A DNA stretch of 64,000 nucleotides from Cryptomeria japonica (GCF_030272615.1 NC_081409.1:877371594-877435593), one strand, 5' to 3'; numbered from the stretch's first letter, positions 1 to 13,318 are shown. The notes: a model not told the origin generated them from the sequence alone. Made by a program: numbers and translations.

Positions 1-1024
1 TGAAAAATTCAACCAAAAACATTCAAATATCAATCCACATAATCTAAAAAAATCAAAAAAGCTCTTGGAAAAGAAAAAACAATCGAAAATCAATCAATCA
101 AAAAAACATGCAATAAAATGTCTTACGAGAAACAAATACCCTAGCAGATATCCAGCAAACGCTTTGCACGAAGTTAACAAAGGATACAACTATCTAGTCA
201 AACATCTGCAATCAACTAATCAAACTATCTTATCAATCATATCATATCCATATCAAAGTGATCATTATCTTGTCTTAAACAGAAGAGGATACACTCAATC
301 AGATAGGTTAGTCTTAAACGGGGTCCACAACTTTCTGAGATCAGACATTATCAACCATCACATCAAGCAACTGAGAACGAAGGCACAAGGTCAATATAGC
401 TACTGAATTTTGTTCGGGTTAGTCTTTGTCTTTTATCATTTGGCAACAGATTATGTTCCTATGCTACTCAAGGATGTCCACAAGTGACTAGAGGAGCCAT
501 GATGGGCATTATCTTTTTCTTTGTTCACTCCTTGTCTGCTATGTGTTTGTTTCTTCAATGAGATATATTTACATCTTGGTTCCTTATACCCTGATGTGCT
601 AAGCTCCACTGTTCAATAATAAGGCTCAGTGATGAATATATATTGCACAATAAATAATGACACAAGTTCACGATTCATTCAATCATTTTCATCTCATTTG
701 CTTCTTGCTAGTTTGTTGATTCTTTTCTCATCATCTCTTTCTAAATCATTTTCTATCATCTAACATCATTCTATTTCATTCTAAGGTTCATTCTCTCATA
801 TTGTATCTCACTATCATCTTCACATCACCTATCTCTATCTCTAATCAACTAACTATTCTTTCATCTAACATTCTTCTTTTTTCGAGAGATCATTCATGTC
901 TTTAATACACAAACAATCTCTCGAGGGGTCATTAAACCCTAAGCGTCATTGGGGCATACTAGGGCAGATTTTTTCTTTATCTTTGAAACAACATCGTTCC
1001 GACATTGTCTCAAAGAGGGGCAAA
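1..1024 (+). mobile_element. 3' internal end of a Tat-like Ty3/gypsy element (element 0)
   Basis: Non-coding sequence ending in a purine tract (CAAAGAGGGGCAAA, about 1011-1024) directly before an LTR that begins TGTAGACAC. The stretch before the tract (TCTCGAGGGG near 920, then CTTTGAAACAACAT near 981) also occurs before the LTR of element A (13565-13687) and, reversed, of element B (51830-52015), so I place all three in one family. An open frame at 65-406 has no recognisable domain and low-complexity composition, and I do not call it a gene. Pol and any antisense gene would lie left of the window. Confidence 0.55.
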
Positions 1025-1930
1025 TGTAGACACCTAAAAATGTCTCATTGATCATGTACTAATTATTCATCTAATTAGTTAAATAATTCTTTAATTATTT
1101 AATTAAGTTAATTAATCTTATTCTTCTAATTTCGTATTTCCTCATAATCTTACTAATTATTCTGTTTCCTATTCTATTATCATTTAATCCTTTTAAACCA
1201 TTTTCTAAAGATTAATTAACTATTTATTATCTAATTAATTCTGATTAATTCTTAAATAATCTTTATTATTTAAATAAATTACTAATTATTCAATTTCTAT
1301 CTCTGATCATCTAATCATTTAATTCTTTTCTAAATATTAATTAAATATTTATTATTTAGTTAATTATGATTTAATCCTTTAAATTAAATAATCTTTATTA
1401 TTTAATTAAAATCCATTTCTAAAATAATTAAATAGTTTCTTTAAATTATTTAATTAGCTAATTAATTCTTCTATTTCCAAATCTGTAAGTTCTAATTTCA
1501 TTTAATTAATTCTTCTAAATTCTATCAAATCTATTTTGTTTCACCTCCAATTCAGCAGTTCAACTATCAATCAACATGTGAGCTCACCTGAGTTCCACCT
1601 CTTGATCATTTTGTTCCACCTTTCAATCAATCTCATCCAAAAATCTATAAATTGAGCATTCAATCTCCATTTTCAATCCTCCTCAATCTTGGACAATTAC
1701 TCTAGATCATGAACTTCGAATCTTTATGTCAATTGCAGGTTAACAGTGCAATATCTAAGAGCCATCATATCAGAGAGAGAAGAAGAACAATGGAAGCTAT
1801 GATGCATAATAGGGAGTTTCATATTACTTAATTTAATTCTATTTTGCATCTATTACATTGGCTTTATGTTTGAATTGCTTAGATAGTTAAGGAATTCATG
1901 ATTGTCCTTATTTCCTATTTAGCAATTGTG
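1025..1930 (+). repeat. Gypsy LTR (element 0), right boundary approximate
   Basis: The LTR starts TGTAGACACC right after the polypurine tract. A long AT-rich U3 built of TTAATTA-like words is followed by a TATA box (TATAAATT, about 1646) and a U5-like stretch. No paired LTR or target duplication is visible, so the right end, somewhere between about 1790 and 1950, is a guess. The copia fragment begins immediately after it. Confidence 0.5.
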
Positions 1931-1959
1931 TATTTGAGCATAACACATCTACGTTTGGA

Positions 1960-2821
1960 GAGATAAAAAAAATTTCTAGGTTGGCAAATTTCACAAACTG
2001 ATAAAGGTATATTCATATGTCAAACAAAGTACTTGAAGGAACTTTTGAAGAAATTTGGTATGGAAAACTCTAAACCGGTAAGTACTCCTATGACTACAAC
2101 TAATAAATTGACATTGAAGGATGATTCAACTCCTATTAATCTGACAAGGTACACATCTATGATTGGAGGTTTACTATATTTGACACAAACCAGACATGAT
2201 ATAATGAATGCAGTATGTATTGTATCTAGATTTCAAAGCAATCCTAAAAAAAATCATGAGTCAACAGTTAAAAGGATTTTCCGGTACCTACAAGGCACAT
2301 CAAATCTTGGTTTATGGTATCCTAAGGATGACAATTTTGATTTATGTGCATATACAGACGCAAATTGGGCAGGAGATGTAGACGATAGAAAGAGTACCAC
2401 TGACGGTGCATTCTTTCTTGGAAGAAGAGTGATTTCATGGATAAGCAAGAAGCAGACTTGTACATCATTATCTACAACAAAATCATAATATGTTGCAGCA
2501 ACAACTAATTGTACTCAGGTATTATGGATCAAGCGAATGTTGAAGGATATAAAGGTAAAAGGCAAAGAACCAATAATCATTTATTGTGATAATTTAGAAG
2601 CAATTGATATATCAAAGAATCTTGTATTTCACTCTAAGACAAAGCATGTTTCTATTACGTATAATTTTGTGAAAGAGAATGTTGAAGCAAATGAAGTAAG
2701 ATTGGTTTATGTGAATAATAAAGAGCAAATTGCAGATATCTTTACAAAGCCTTTGCCTAAGGAAACATTTGAATATCTTAGAGAGCAGCTTGGGGTAATT
2801 TCCCCACTGGCAAAGACTTGA
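1960..2821 (+). pseudogene. Ty1/copia reverse transcriptase C-terminus and RNase H, truncated
   Basis: This is the last part of a copia Pol polyprotein. It opens with the RT tail (FLGWQIS near 1974, then KYLKELLKKFGMENSKPVSTPM) and runs through SMIGGLLYLTQTRHDIMNAV into RNase H (AYTDANWAGDVDDRKST, IYCDNLEAI, then TKHVSITYNFVKE and IADIFTKPLP). The sequence before FLGW is one base out of frame. An in-frame TAA at 2487-2489 falls where the family has the glutamate of its E-A-E-Y motif. Gag, protease, integrase and the RT catalytic core are missing, so the element is 5'-truncated and inactive. It abuts gypsy LTR 0, suggesting recombination or nested deletion. Confidence 0.9.
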
Positions 2822-3164
2822 ATGATGAAGATTGGCATCAAACCGTTAAGGACTAACAACAAAATCTTTTTCCGGCTTTGATGGAGGAGAGCTACTGCTC
2901 AGGGGGAGTAGTTAGTTGTATGTTATGTTTTTATTCTTAACTGCTTTGGCATTTGATGTCAAAGGGGGAGAGATATCTATGGAAAAACATTATTCCTTGC
3001 AGGAGAGATATATTCTTGGAGGGATGTATTTTGGTTTTGGTTCTGTAACAAACTTTGTATTGATCTATCTTTTGAGATTGTTGGCTTATTGGTTTTTGGC
3101 ATTCTATTTTTGGCACTTAGATGTTTTTCCATCTAGTGTTGCCATCAATACCAAAGGGGGAGAT
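2822..3164 (+). other. Copia 3' untranslated region and polypurine tract
   Basis: Between the Pol stop and the LTR lie three purine runs (CAGGGGGAG near 2900, AAAGGGGGAGAG near 2960 and CAAAGGGGGAGA at 3152-3163). The last touches the LTR and is the likely plus-strand priming tract. Open frames here are short and hydrophobic without family resemblance, so I do not call genes. Confidence 0.6.
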
Positions 3165-4277
3165 TGTTGGTATTATGGATGACTTCATCATGTGTTGCAT
3201 TGGTTTTGTCATTGATGTCAACACTTGTCTTCTTGGAGGTCTACATTGTTGATTTGGCACTATGGTTATATTGGTTTACTATTGCACCAACACATTATGG
3301 TCCCAACATGGATATTGGCTTATGCATAGTCACTGGTATATGTTCACCAGCAGGATATATTGTTCACTAGCAGTGATGATGACTTGTTATCATCTAGAGA
3401 TCATTTGGTTATATTGAAGACATGGATTGGAATTTTGGATTTGGTGTTTTGCTTATTGGTCTAATCAGCTTGACAGATTTGCCTTTATCGGCAGATAAGT
3501 CTAGGTTATGGACAGGTACGTGATATCTATTCCAGATCAGCACGACACATTATGGAGATGGTTTATTGATCAAATATTATGTAATTGTATTGGGCCGACA
3601 TATTGAGACTTATTTGTAACTGATTTATTTGTAATATCTTTAGTGAGCCGACCTCATCATGTGATCTTAGGTTTTGTATAAATGATAGTAAGATCTTATT
3701 GAATATCAGAACATGGTATGGAATGGTAATTGTATGAGTGTATATTGAAGAGTAGAAGAGAAAATCCTTGTGCGAATCACGCAGACATTATTTGAAGGCT
3801 GAAGGAAGGTTATTGACACTCATGTTGAGAGCTTAAACTAGTACTGCATCCAGTACTGTAGATGCTATTTTGTGCAGTACATTGTTATTGGATTTAACCA
3901 TCCAATTTTAGTTAGTGTGACTCCTATTTTGTGATTGAGCAGTGAGCTCTAGGTAGTTGGCCTTTCTGCATGTGCAAACCCCATTTGTATACACATACTA
4001 TCTGCAATAGTATCATCTGATTATGGGTAAGGTTTCCCATCGTGGTTTTTCCCTTACCAGGTTTCCACATATAAATCTTTGTGTCATGTGTCGTGGATGT
4101 TGTTTCTCTTTCTGTTTCATGCATTAAGTTATACCGATACTGCTATAACTGTTAATTTGTTTTACCGACGCTAAGTTTAAGTTGGAATAATTTGCATTTG
4201 GGTTATAATTTATGAAAACTGGTTAACAAACTGATTCACGCCCCCCCCCTCTCAGTTGTCCTTATCGGTTCCTAACA
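3165..4277 (+). repeat. Ty1/copia 3' LTR, 1113 bp
   Basis: The LTR begins TGTTGGTATTATGG straight after the purine tract and ends CTCAGTTGTCC...CCTAACA, a standard TG...CA pair. It contains a TATA box (GTATAAATG, about 3676-3684) placed to start the R region and a run of nine C residues near 4241, both common in plant copia LTRs. The upstream LTR is not in the window, so age and target duplication cannot be read. Confidence 0.85.
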
Positions 4278-5249
4278 TGGATCACCCTCAAAACACCAAC
4301 AACATGTTGTCCATCACAGTCTAAGACACAAAATCAAACTTTGTGTCCTCTCTAGCACGTGCCAACCTCTTCATGGAACCTTGAAAGGAATATAAAAACA
4401 AGGTGTATTCTGTAAAGGGTCATTCCATGCCTTGGAATGGAGTTATCAATGTGGAAGTGACCCCAAATACATTTATAATTGTCACCGGTTACCCTAGACT
4501 AGGGTTTTGATAGTTTTTACTAAAATTGATATAACTTCTACAAATCAGAATGAAATTCAATGAAAAAAAAGGGAAACTACTGAGTATTAACTCCTCTAAC
4601 ATATCCAATTGATTTCCAATGCCAATAAATAAGTTTTCACAAATAAAAATAACAAAAATCAGATGGTAACGTCTCAGAACACACATAAATTGTAAGAACT
4701 CCAATTTTTATTGTTTTTTCTCCTTTTATTCATATCATTCAACTCTCCAAACCCCATATGGGTCAAGGATAGGCCTATTTAAATGTTTTCCAAGCATCTT
4801 TACATGGTTACAACTGTATTTTAAATCTTACATTAACAAAATGTAACAAAACTAATGCTGCTCCAAAAAGTTGCATTGGCAACTTGTGTCTAGAATGACA
4901 ATTTTTAACCCAAACTAACCATGGACCTAAATTAGGACTTTTATGACTTGAAATAATTGATAATAGGTCATAATAGGCATAATAAGCCTTAAAAAATGAT
5001 TGAACCCTCACTTGACCCCCTTGATACATAGTTGCAACATAGTGTCAATTTTGACAACTTTGTGTCACATGACCCCTAATAGGACTCAAAACACCACATA
5101 ATGATCTTAATGACCTTTATTACATAAAAGATGATCTTCTAATACCTTATACATTACAATAAATTAAAACCTTAACCTATTACCAAATTGGCATCACAGT
5201 GGCCATCTTGTGCTAGGTGCTCCTGCACCATACACTTGGCCTAGAAAAA
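4278..5249. other. Unassigned stretch, possible decayed LTR on the minus strand
   Basis: No gene is supportable. On the minus strand a TTTAAATAGGCC motif near 4780 resembles an LTR promoter. This stretch lies downstream of the minus-strand gag-protease remnant at 5250-6535, so it may be that element's decayed LTR after loss of pol. I cannot find LTR ends. Confidence 0.25.
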
Positions 5250-6535
5250 AACTCATGCCCATGAGTTAATGCAATAGCTAGCTCCACACTTCATCTCAGG
5301 TCCACCATGTATTCCACATGATCTCTGGTCTAGAACATTACTCCATGGAATAAAAAACTCATGCCTAGTATTATAGGCCTTGTTTGTGCATGTTTCCATG
5401 ATTGGGTTATTGTAATCAGACCTACACCTTGTTTGATGTCCTTCTTTACTGTCTTCCATGCTTGAACACCTACATGCAAAACCTCATTTTATGATCCTTG
5501 AATTGTGTCTATGGTGGTGAATGATTTCCCTTCAACTCTTGTTGGTTTGAGAGGACAAATAATAGTCTCCACTAGGATTGCATCTTCCCTCTCCCAACCA
5601 CCTTGTGGCTGCTTGTAGACCTGCTCTTTGGCCTTCTTAGGATCAAACTTAGGCACCACCATCTAATTTCCACCATTAAAAATTGAAACCACCTTCAAAA
5701 TTTGGTCTTTGCCAACCTCAGTCCTTGAGGTATCTTCAACTTTTCTTGTCTCTTCTTCATTGATCTTCACAAACTCTTTCTTACCCACCAAGATGACCTT
5801 GGCTGCCTTATTTACTTTAGCATTCTCCTGTAATGATGTCAACACAAAATTTCTTCCATCCTTCTTGATGGTGTATGTTTTAGCATATCCATAATATAAT
5901 TATTGCCTATCAAATTCCCATGGCCTTCCTAAAAGTAGGTGACAACAATCCATGGGCAAAATATCACATAAGACCCTATCCTTATATTCCCCAATCTAAA
6001 AGTCAACGTATGCTTATTCATCTACCAAAAGTGATTGATTATCACTCACCCAAGATTCTTTGTAAGGGGTTTGATGAGGAATTCTTTCTAGGTTCAATTT
6101 ATCCACCATTTCCCTAGACACCATATTATTTGTTGAACCAGAATCTATTAGTAACTTACATACTTTACCTTTGCTTTTGCAATTGATCCTAAAGAGTTCT
6201 CTCCTTTGTGTAATGTCCTTGTCCTTGGATGTCCTCAAGAGTGTTCTTCTCAGCATCAATGCTTCTCCAACTTCTGAAACACAAACATGACTAGGAGGGT
6301 TTACACTTTCACCTTCCTTTTCTTGCACTAATTGAACCCTCTTTTCACTTCTTCTTTCACCTCTTGATTATGAATCTTGTCTTTCTAGATACTTGAATGT
6401 TGGGTGTCCAATATCTTGGCAATTGTAGCATCTTCCTGTGAATGTAGTTGAACTCCTACCTCCTCCAAATCTGCCTCTTGTGCCTCGAAAGGAATACTTG
6501 GTCAATCCACCAGTGCTAGCATCACCAATTAAGGG
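5250..6535 (-). pseudogene. Ty3/gypsy gag C-terminus plus protease, degenerate
   Basis: Reading the minus strand from 6535 down: a Gly/Arg-rich Gag tail, then a CCHC zinc knuckle (CYNCQDIGHPTFKY, about 6426-6385) whose last cysteine is replaced by tyrosine. Next come an aspartic protease start with the active-site motif LLIDSGSTNNMVS (about 6160-6120) and a conserved protease end, CHLLLGRPWEFD (about 5955-5920). A TAA follows directly, and further stops occur down to 5250. The order Gag, then protease without a frameshift fits chromovirus-like gypsy elements. RT, RNase H and integrase are gone and element A pol abuts at about 6541, so this is a dead remnant. Confidence 0.8.
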
Positions 6536-6540
6536 AAAAC

Positions 6541-8728
6541 CATTGTTGCTTTAAATCTAGCTACAGATGTATCATTAGGAGCTCTCTTGGCACAACGTGA
6601 TAATGAAGGAAAAGAAAGAGCAATATATTATATCAGTAGGACTTTGGTTAGTTATGAGCTAAACTATACAATAGTGGAGAAAACATGCCTAGCAATGGTA
6701 TTCACAACTCAAAAATTATGAATTTATATGCTCACACATTCTGTTAAGTTGATTGCAAAAATCAACCATCTAAAATATCTGCTCAGCAAGGCAACATTAA
6801 TAGGATGACTAGCTGAATGGGTCATGGTGTTAAGTGAGTTTGACATTGAATATGTTGATTGAAAAGCTATAAAAGGACAAGTGATTGTAGATCAACTAGC
6901 CGAAGCACCCCTGCGTGATGATGCACCATTACATATTGATTTTCCTGATGCAGATGTCCTCACTATCAACACGAAGACTTGGGAGTTGTTCTTTGATGGC
7001 TCCTACACACAACATGGATCATGTGCAAGAATTTTATTTATAACACCTCAGGGTCACGCTATTCCTAAGTCATACAGGTTGTGCTTCCCATGTACAAACA
7101 ATACTATAGAATATGAGGCATTAATCATTGGGATCAAGATAGCTATTGAGTGGAATATCAAAGTACTACATGTCTATGGAGATTCACAACTAATTATCAA
7201 CCGGATAAATGATGAATATCAAACCAAGGATGATAAGTTGATGCCCTACAAGAAACTGGTTGAATATTTCAAGAAATACTTTACTGAAATCACATTTCTT
7301 CAGATTCCAAGTAAAGAGAATAAAGAAGTAGACGTCATGGTGACAATAGCATCTCTTATACAAATTCAAGAAAATCAAGAGCATTATGAATTCCTAGTGG
7401 AAGAAATCTTTTATCCCACCCCTGATTCCTATAATGTCCAAATCATCTATAATATATCCAGAATTGATGCATCACTATATAACCAAACTTATATGTACTT
7501 AAAAGACAATATCCTTCCCCCAAACCTATCCTAAAATCAAAAGTGAAACTTTATCTATCAATCAGCTCGTTATACCATTATTTTTTATATCCTTTATAGA
7601 TGAGGTTTGGATAACACTCTCCTAAGGTGTCTTGAATGTGAAGAATCCAAAAAATCTCTCAGAGAATTCCATGAAGGTATTTGTGGCATGCATTCAAGTG
7701 GCCTTACGCTGCCTAATAAACTTATTCGTTTGGGTTATTATTGGCCCACTATGGAAATAGATTCCTTCACATACATTAAAAAGTGCAAACAATGTCATAT
7801 TCATGGTAATCTTATCCATGCACCGGCACAAAAATTGCATCCTTTGGCAGGATCATGATCGTTTTCTCAATGGGAACTGGACCTGGTGGGAAAGATGAAT
7901 CCTTCATCTTCAAATAGACACAAATTCATTTTGACTGCAACTGAGTACTTCACTAAATGGATTGAAGCAGTGCCTTTAACATCAATGATAGTAAAGCATT
8001 GTATCCTTCATCCTTAATTACATCATCTATCGCTATGGCATTCCCATCTCTATTATCATTGATAATGGAAGAACCTTCAAAAATCAAGATTTGCAAGAAC
8101 TATGTGAGCGATTTCAAATCCAACATAGGTTCTCGACACCATACTATCCTCGAGGGAATGGTCAAGTTGAGGCATCCAATAAAACAATCCTCAAAATCTT
8201 GAAGAATACATTTAACAAGGCTTGTAGGGACTGGCATGTTTAGTTGAATCCTTCTCTATGGGCTTATTGCACTAGCATTTGTACACCAACTAGAGCAACG
8301 CCATATTGCCTTGTATATGGATCTAAAGAAATTTTACCAATTGAAGTAGAGATACTATCTCTACATGTTTCATTGAAGAGACTCATTCCAGATGAGAAGC
8401 AAAGAGTATCAAGGTTGCAAGAACTTGATTTGTTACAAGAACTTCACCAAAATAATTTAGACCATTTAAAAGAATATCAAAAAAGAATGGCAAGAAGTTA
8501 TAACCATAAAGTTAAGCCTGGGGTATTTCAGTTGGGAGATCTTGTTCCAAGGGAAAATCCATGCAACCAGCAAGACAAAGAGAAAAGGGAAAGTTTGAAC
8601 CAAACTAGTTGGGTCCTTATATCATAGTACCTACATACGGATCTGGAGAATATAGGTTATCTACACCAGAGGGTGAATGGTTTGAAGAACCAACTAATAC
8701 CATGCATCTGAAAAAGTTCTATGTATGA
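6541..8728 (+). pseudogene. Tat-lineage gypsy pol of element A: RNase H, second RNase H, integrase
   Basis: Starts inside the RT-linked RNase H (LATDVSLGALLAQRD near 6555). It continues into a second, archaeal-type RNase H (LFFDGSYTQHGS near 6990, EYEALIIGIK near 7115, VYGDSQLIIN near 7180), the hallmark of the Tat lineage. An integrase zinc finger follows (HEGICGMHSSG with paired Cys, 7660-7800), then the integrase core (ELDLVGKMNPSSSN near 7875) and the C-terminal region (PSLWAYCTS near 8253 to HLKKFYV, stop 8726-8728). Stops at 6719, 6808, 6861, 7532 and 8606 and frameshifts near 7990 and 8590 inactivate it. Gag, protease and most of RT are lost. Confidence 0.9.
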
Positions 8729-10439
8729 AGAAATAGAAAATTTAAAAAAAAAGTGAAAAATTAGAAAAGAGTAAAATACAAAAACAATGAAAACAACAAA
8801 AACAGTGAAAAAAAATCAAATATAAGGAAAAATGCAATAAAAACAGATGGTGAAAACTTGGCAAATGGGCACTATCTGTCTATTGGCTCTTCTATCTATG
8901 AGTTCACATCTCTTTTCACATCCATCCATCACATTTGTGCATATTCATAATAAGGCCTTTGTACATAATCAGGCATAAGCATTTCACCATGTTTTGATAA
9001 TCATTGTATATCCATAATAAAGTTTGTTTCTAGCTGGGGAAAATATTGAACTTAGCTGGGGGCAACATTGAAACTTGGAAAAATAAAAACATCAGAAAAC
9101 TTAGGAAAAACCAAAAATAATTTGGATTTTGAAACAGGTAACAAGCAGTGAGACAACAAAGAAAAACAAAATCTGGACGTAGACAAAATTCGAATCATGA
9201 AACTCAAACTTCAAAAATTCAACAAGCAAGTGGCAATTCATATCAACAATCATTAATTAGGATGATTATATCTATTTTGATTAAGAGAACATACATGTGA
9301 CACACATGATTTAATGTTTGTATCTTGATTTTCGTTAATCATGTACCCTAACTCGAGGACATGATCAGCAAAAAGATCATCGAGGACATGCCAAGTCATA
9401 TATGAAAGGGGATAATCCTTGTCTATTATGCAAGAAATACTCAGGTCATCTTGGTTCTTTATACTTAGATGCTTGTATTAACTTGCTAAATCAAAATCCA
9501 TGTAAGAAATACTTAGGTCATCTTGGTGTAATTGTACCTAGGTGCTTGTATTTTCTTACAATATTTTAAAAGCTCAATGATGAATTGAAGCACTATTCCA
9601 AAATGTGGAAAAGATGACAATATCATTTAGGTAGGTCTTTGCATTTGAAATTTTATTATCATTTGCATTATAAGCATCCTTATCATTCAGGATCAACAGT
9701 TGAAATAATGATTGAGTATACTTGGACAAACAAAAACATTTGCATTTGCATTCAATCATATTAGGATCATTTGCATTCATTCATTTAGATTCATTTGCAT
9801 TTTATAAAGATCATCTCATTATTAATTTCATTAATTTCTTTAGGTGGATTTCATTAAATCATCAATCATTGTAAATTGTATTAGGTACATTAATCCATTA
9901 GGTTCATTTTATTAATCATTTAGGTTCATTTGTGTTTAAATTAACTTGCATTGGCAACATTTCATCATATCATCATTATAAGCATTTAGTATCATTTTCA
10001 TCATTTTATAAATACCATTTTATTTATAAGCATCATAGTATCTAGACACATCATATACATGTACATCATGAAATAGGCATCACATGTATATTACAAAGCA
10101 TCTCATCATAGCATCATTATAAGCATCTCATAAATCAAATCATATCATAGAAACATGTCATCATCATAAATGCATACATCTGAGAAGAAAATCAAATATA
10201 GAATCATCATCATATAGATCATGTGTAGTCATCATATAGATCATCATAAATAAAATCATCATAACAACATCATCATGCATGTAGTACACATCATAGAGTA
10301 ACATCATATAGAGTCCATCAATCTCTGCATATCATCATAAATCATAAACTATCCAAGTATATAATGATATTGAAAAAATCATAGTGTACACAAGTCCCAT
10401 GATACAACATCAGAGAAAATCAAGTCTAAAGATACATCA
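8729..10439 (+). other. Element A 3' non-coding region
   Basis: The long spacer between integrase and the antisense PMD gene. It holds AT-rich sequence and a low-complexity stretch of ATCAT and CATCAT words at about 9600-10420. Two copies of a motif sit at about 9430-9480 and 9505-9560 (on the minus strand roughly ACAAGCAcctAGGTACAATT... ACCAAGATGACCTAAGT). The same pair, in the same relation to the PMD gene, occurs in element B at 55885-56010, so it is ancestral and may lie in that gene's 3' untranslated region. Confidence 0.55.
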
Positions 10440-13318
10440 TGTGATACTACCACCAAAATCAGTATGTCTCTATCGAGAGGGTTGTGCACTACCAGATGGT
10501 CCTACTTCAGGATCTCAGTCTCAGTGAGGTGGCCCCATAACTCCACCACTCTTGGTCTGCAGTCTGGATGGTCACTGTGTGGAGACATAGCTTCCTTCTC
10601 TCTGACTGGGAGGAACCACACTCTCATATAATCCACGCCAGTGTGAAATCTCCTTCCGAGTGCGAACCAAGGATCTAACTATATCGACTGAGAGAGAACC
10701 TGAGCCAACCTGCTAAATTGAGTCTAACATGCTCTCTTCCTGACCATACCTCTCAATGGTAGCATCCCTCTCATGTTTGGTGATATCCCTCTCGAGAGTA
10801 AGAGCCTGAAACTGAGTTGTGCATTGTGCAACCTATCCTCTCAGTTGACCCATCTCATCCTAGTCCTGAGCCTCTAGAACATCTTGCATTGACTCATCTC
10901 CCCACCCACTTGTCCCTCTCTTGTGTCACCACCTGCTAGAGCCTGTACCTCTGCAACTCTAGTAATCCTGCACCTAATTAGTGACATAGTACCCTCGAGA
11001 TCCTTCCTAGACTTCTCATCAAATCCCCTATGTGCTACCAGTACACTTGGATTAGGAGCAATTTGACCAAAGTCAATCAGTACACCTCTCCCTCTATCTG
11101 AGCCACTCCTCCAACATCTATCTACCCGTCCCTCTACCTCTATCTACGCCTGGTAGTGGTAATCCTCTAGCTAGTCCACCCCTACTTACATCTCTGCCTA
11201 TCGTAGGAAGTGATGGTTCTCCTCTCCCAATCCATCCAAAAGGTCCTCCTCAGACTCTGGCCCATCCTGCTCTCCTCCCTCCTCGATCGTCATCCCCCTC
11301 CTCTCCATCCCCGCCTACTCCCCGAGATGCCCTTTTTTGCCTCCATCTCCTCCTCCTCACTATAGGGTCATCAAAGTCCTCATCCTCATCTCCTGAGCTA
11401 GGTGGAGGATCAATTGGATCTGTAATGCGAGGAAAAGGATGTTCTGCCAAATATCTAGCATATTCCTTAGTGGTCCCAACATCCAAAACATGTGGTCATA
11501 AATAAAAAGGAACAAGGGGCATGGCTAAGAACTCTACATATGTTGGATCAAAAGAAAGAGAAGGCCCCTAATCTCTCATGTCCTTGTATGATCGAGCATA
11601 CAAGGAAACACCCTACGACATACCACGTGGCCTACCAAACTGCCTGTATATTTGTTGAATAAGCTACCTCTGAACAATAAATGGGGTATGACCAATCAAA
11701 AACCTGCTCTGCATGATCACAGGTAATGACCGAGCATCATCAAACTATGCCTTGCAATCAACATACGGTCACCAAATAACTAAATCTATCGTATCTAACA
11801 CCCATCGCCAGTACTCAAGCTTACCTAGCTTGTGTTGGGTAATCATGCCACGATATAGGTAAATATAGGGCTGACCATCTCCTTGAACTTGATCATGAAA
11901 TGACCGAGTGATGGCTATTTTCTCCCAACACCATACCTGTAAGAGAGTGCAACTAGAAGACAAACTGGTTGCACCATCGTAAACAACCTGATCAAGATCA
12001 TGATATAAATGAGCAAGCATGCAAACTCCACAAGCATATCTCATCCTATGCTTCATCATGATCTAAAGGATCCTACCCCAACCAACTGCTATCCTCGAGA
12101 TCTCCTATCTGGGATGAGAAACTTGTCAATTAGTCCAGCTAAGACACAAGGGAGAGTGTCATAATGCATCAACATATCCTCCCATCTGACCTCTAGACCA
12201 TCAATAGAATCATCACCAAAAATGGTCCTGAATGCTGCAGTCCCCCCATCTCATGATAATCATACTAGACGAGCTCACCAACAATCAAAATATGGAGAAT
12301 CCTATAAACATCCTCAAGAGTAACACTAATCTCGTCGGTCGACAAATGAAAAGTGTTGTGGTCATTGTGCCACCTCTCTGCCAAATCTGTCAATAATCCT
12401 CTATTCATCCTAATAACAGGGATGTACAGGAGATGTCGTAAACCACACTGATCTATGTGTCTCAGATGTGCTACACTCAAATCAAGTACTAAGTGATGCA
12501 TCGACAAGAGTTTCTCCCGACACTGGAGAACATATAATTTCTCATGTTTGAGTAGACAACTTGTTTAAGTCAATCATTTCCAATCAATTCATCTATCCTA
12601 TATATCAGAGAATCATGATATTAATCTATGATCAAAATCAGTTGCCTAACTTATCAGCTCTTCATCAGAGACTAAATTTGTCTCTTAGAGCTTCTATCCA
12701 ATCAATAAACCATTCATCATGGTTGTCAAATCTATCAATCATAACTGAAAATCATCTATCTATATCAACATTGAATCGAAATCATCAAATCATCATCAAT
12801 CAGATTGACTTTGACATCACAAAGAATCAAAAAGCCCTAATTTAAAACATATGCGCTAAGGCAAAACATGAATGTGTGACTGCACCTAACAAAAGCGCAA
12901 AAGAATGCATATGCGTGACCAAAATGTACAAAAGCATGACCAAACATGGTAAATGCACAATAACATGTGTATGCATGACCAAAAAGGACAAAAGTGTGAA
13001 TACTATTAATGAGAGTGTTAAAAAACCAAATGCGTGAACAAAATGTGCATAAGCGTGAAAATTCAATGTATATGTGTGACTAAAATGGATGCGCTAATAA
13101 ACCTAACAAATGCACTAAAACTTTGAGCAAAAGTGCGAAAAAAAGGGTTCAAAATTTGAAAAATCGAAAACTATCCTATAATGCGAAAAACAAAGAAATA
13201 AAAAGTACAAACTAGAAAACAAGGACAAGTCTAGGGTACCTATCGGGGGTTCATACACTATGGGTCACTGATACCTTCAAACTCTCTCGAATCGATGCTT
13301 CTCATAAGGGACCACCAT
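10440..13318 (-). pseudogene. Antisense plant-mobile-domain (PMD) gene of element A, two exons, decayed
   Basis: Lies opposite to pol, between integrase and the 3' LTR. Exon 1 (13318-13244) reads MVVPYEKHRFERV, then a TGA, and aligns codon for codon with exon 1 of the copy in element B. Exon 2 starts near 12543 and carries the PMD signature: GLRHLLYIP, RMNRGLLTDLAERWH, NTFHLSTDEISVTLEDVYRIL (12480-12290). Then come MLAHLYHDLDQVVYDG and LLQVWCWEKIA (12000-11900) and KLGKLEYWRWVLDTID near 11820. An acidic/basic low-complexity tail follows (11420-11260). Compared with B, the splice donor position reads AT instead of GT, the acceptor AG is lost, and several stops interrupt exon 2. PMD proteins occur as host silencing factors and on transposons; the function here is unknown. 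Confidence 0.8.
12842..13140 (-). repeat. Degenerate TAGCGCATA-type array in the intron of the element A PMD gene
   Basis: About a dozen loosely spaced words such as atgcgctaag, aagcgcaaaa, atgcgtgacc, aagcatgacc and aatgcac appear on the plus strand. They are reverse complements of tTAGCGCATa-like words. The array sits between exon 1 and exon 2 of the antisense gene, as the better-preserved array does in element B (52441-52905). Confidence 0.65.

Noticed and set aside
65-406. 113-codon open frame at the left edge
   Set aside because: Begins with TTG, is rich in Lys/Asn/Gln/Ser from AT-rich DNA, and matches no domain. It lies in the 3' non-coding part of a gypsy element.
9600-10420. ATCATC-rich stretch considered as a CRISPR-like or regulatory array
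   Set aside because: Irregular simple-sequence words without constant repeats or spacers; this is eukaryotic retrotransposon DNA.
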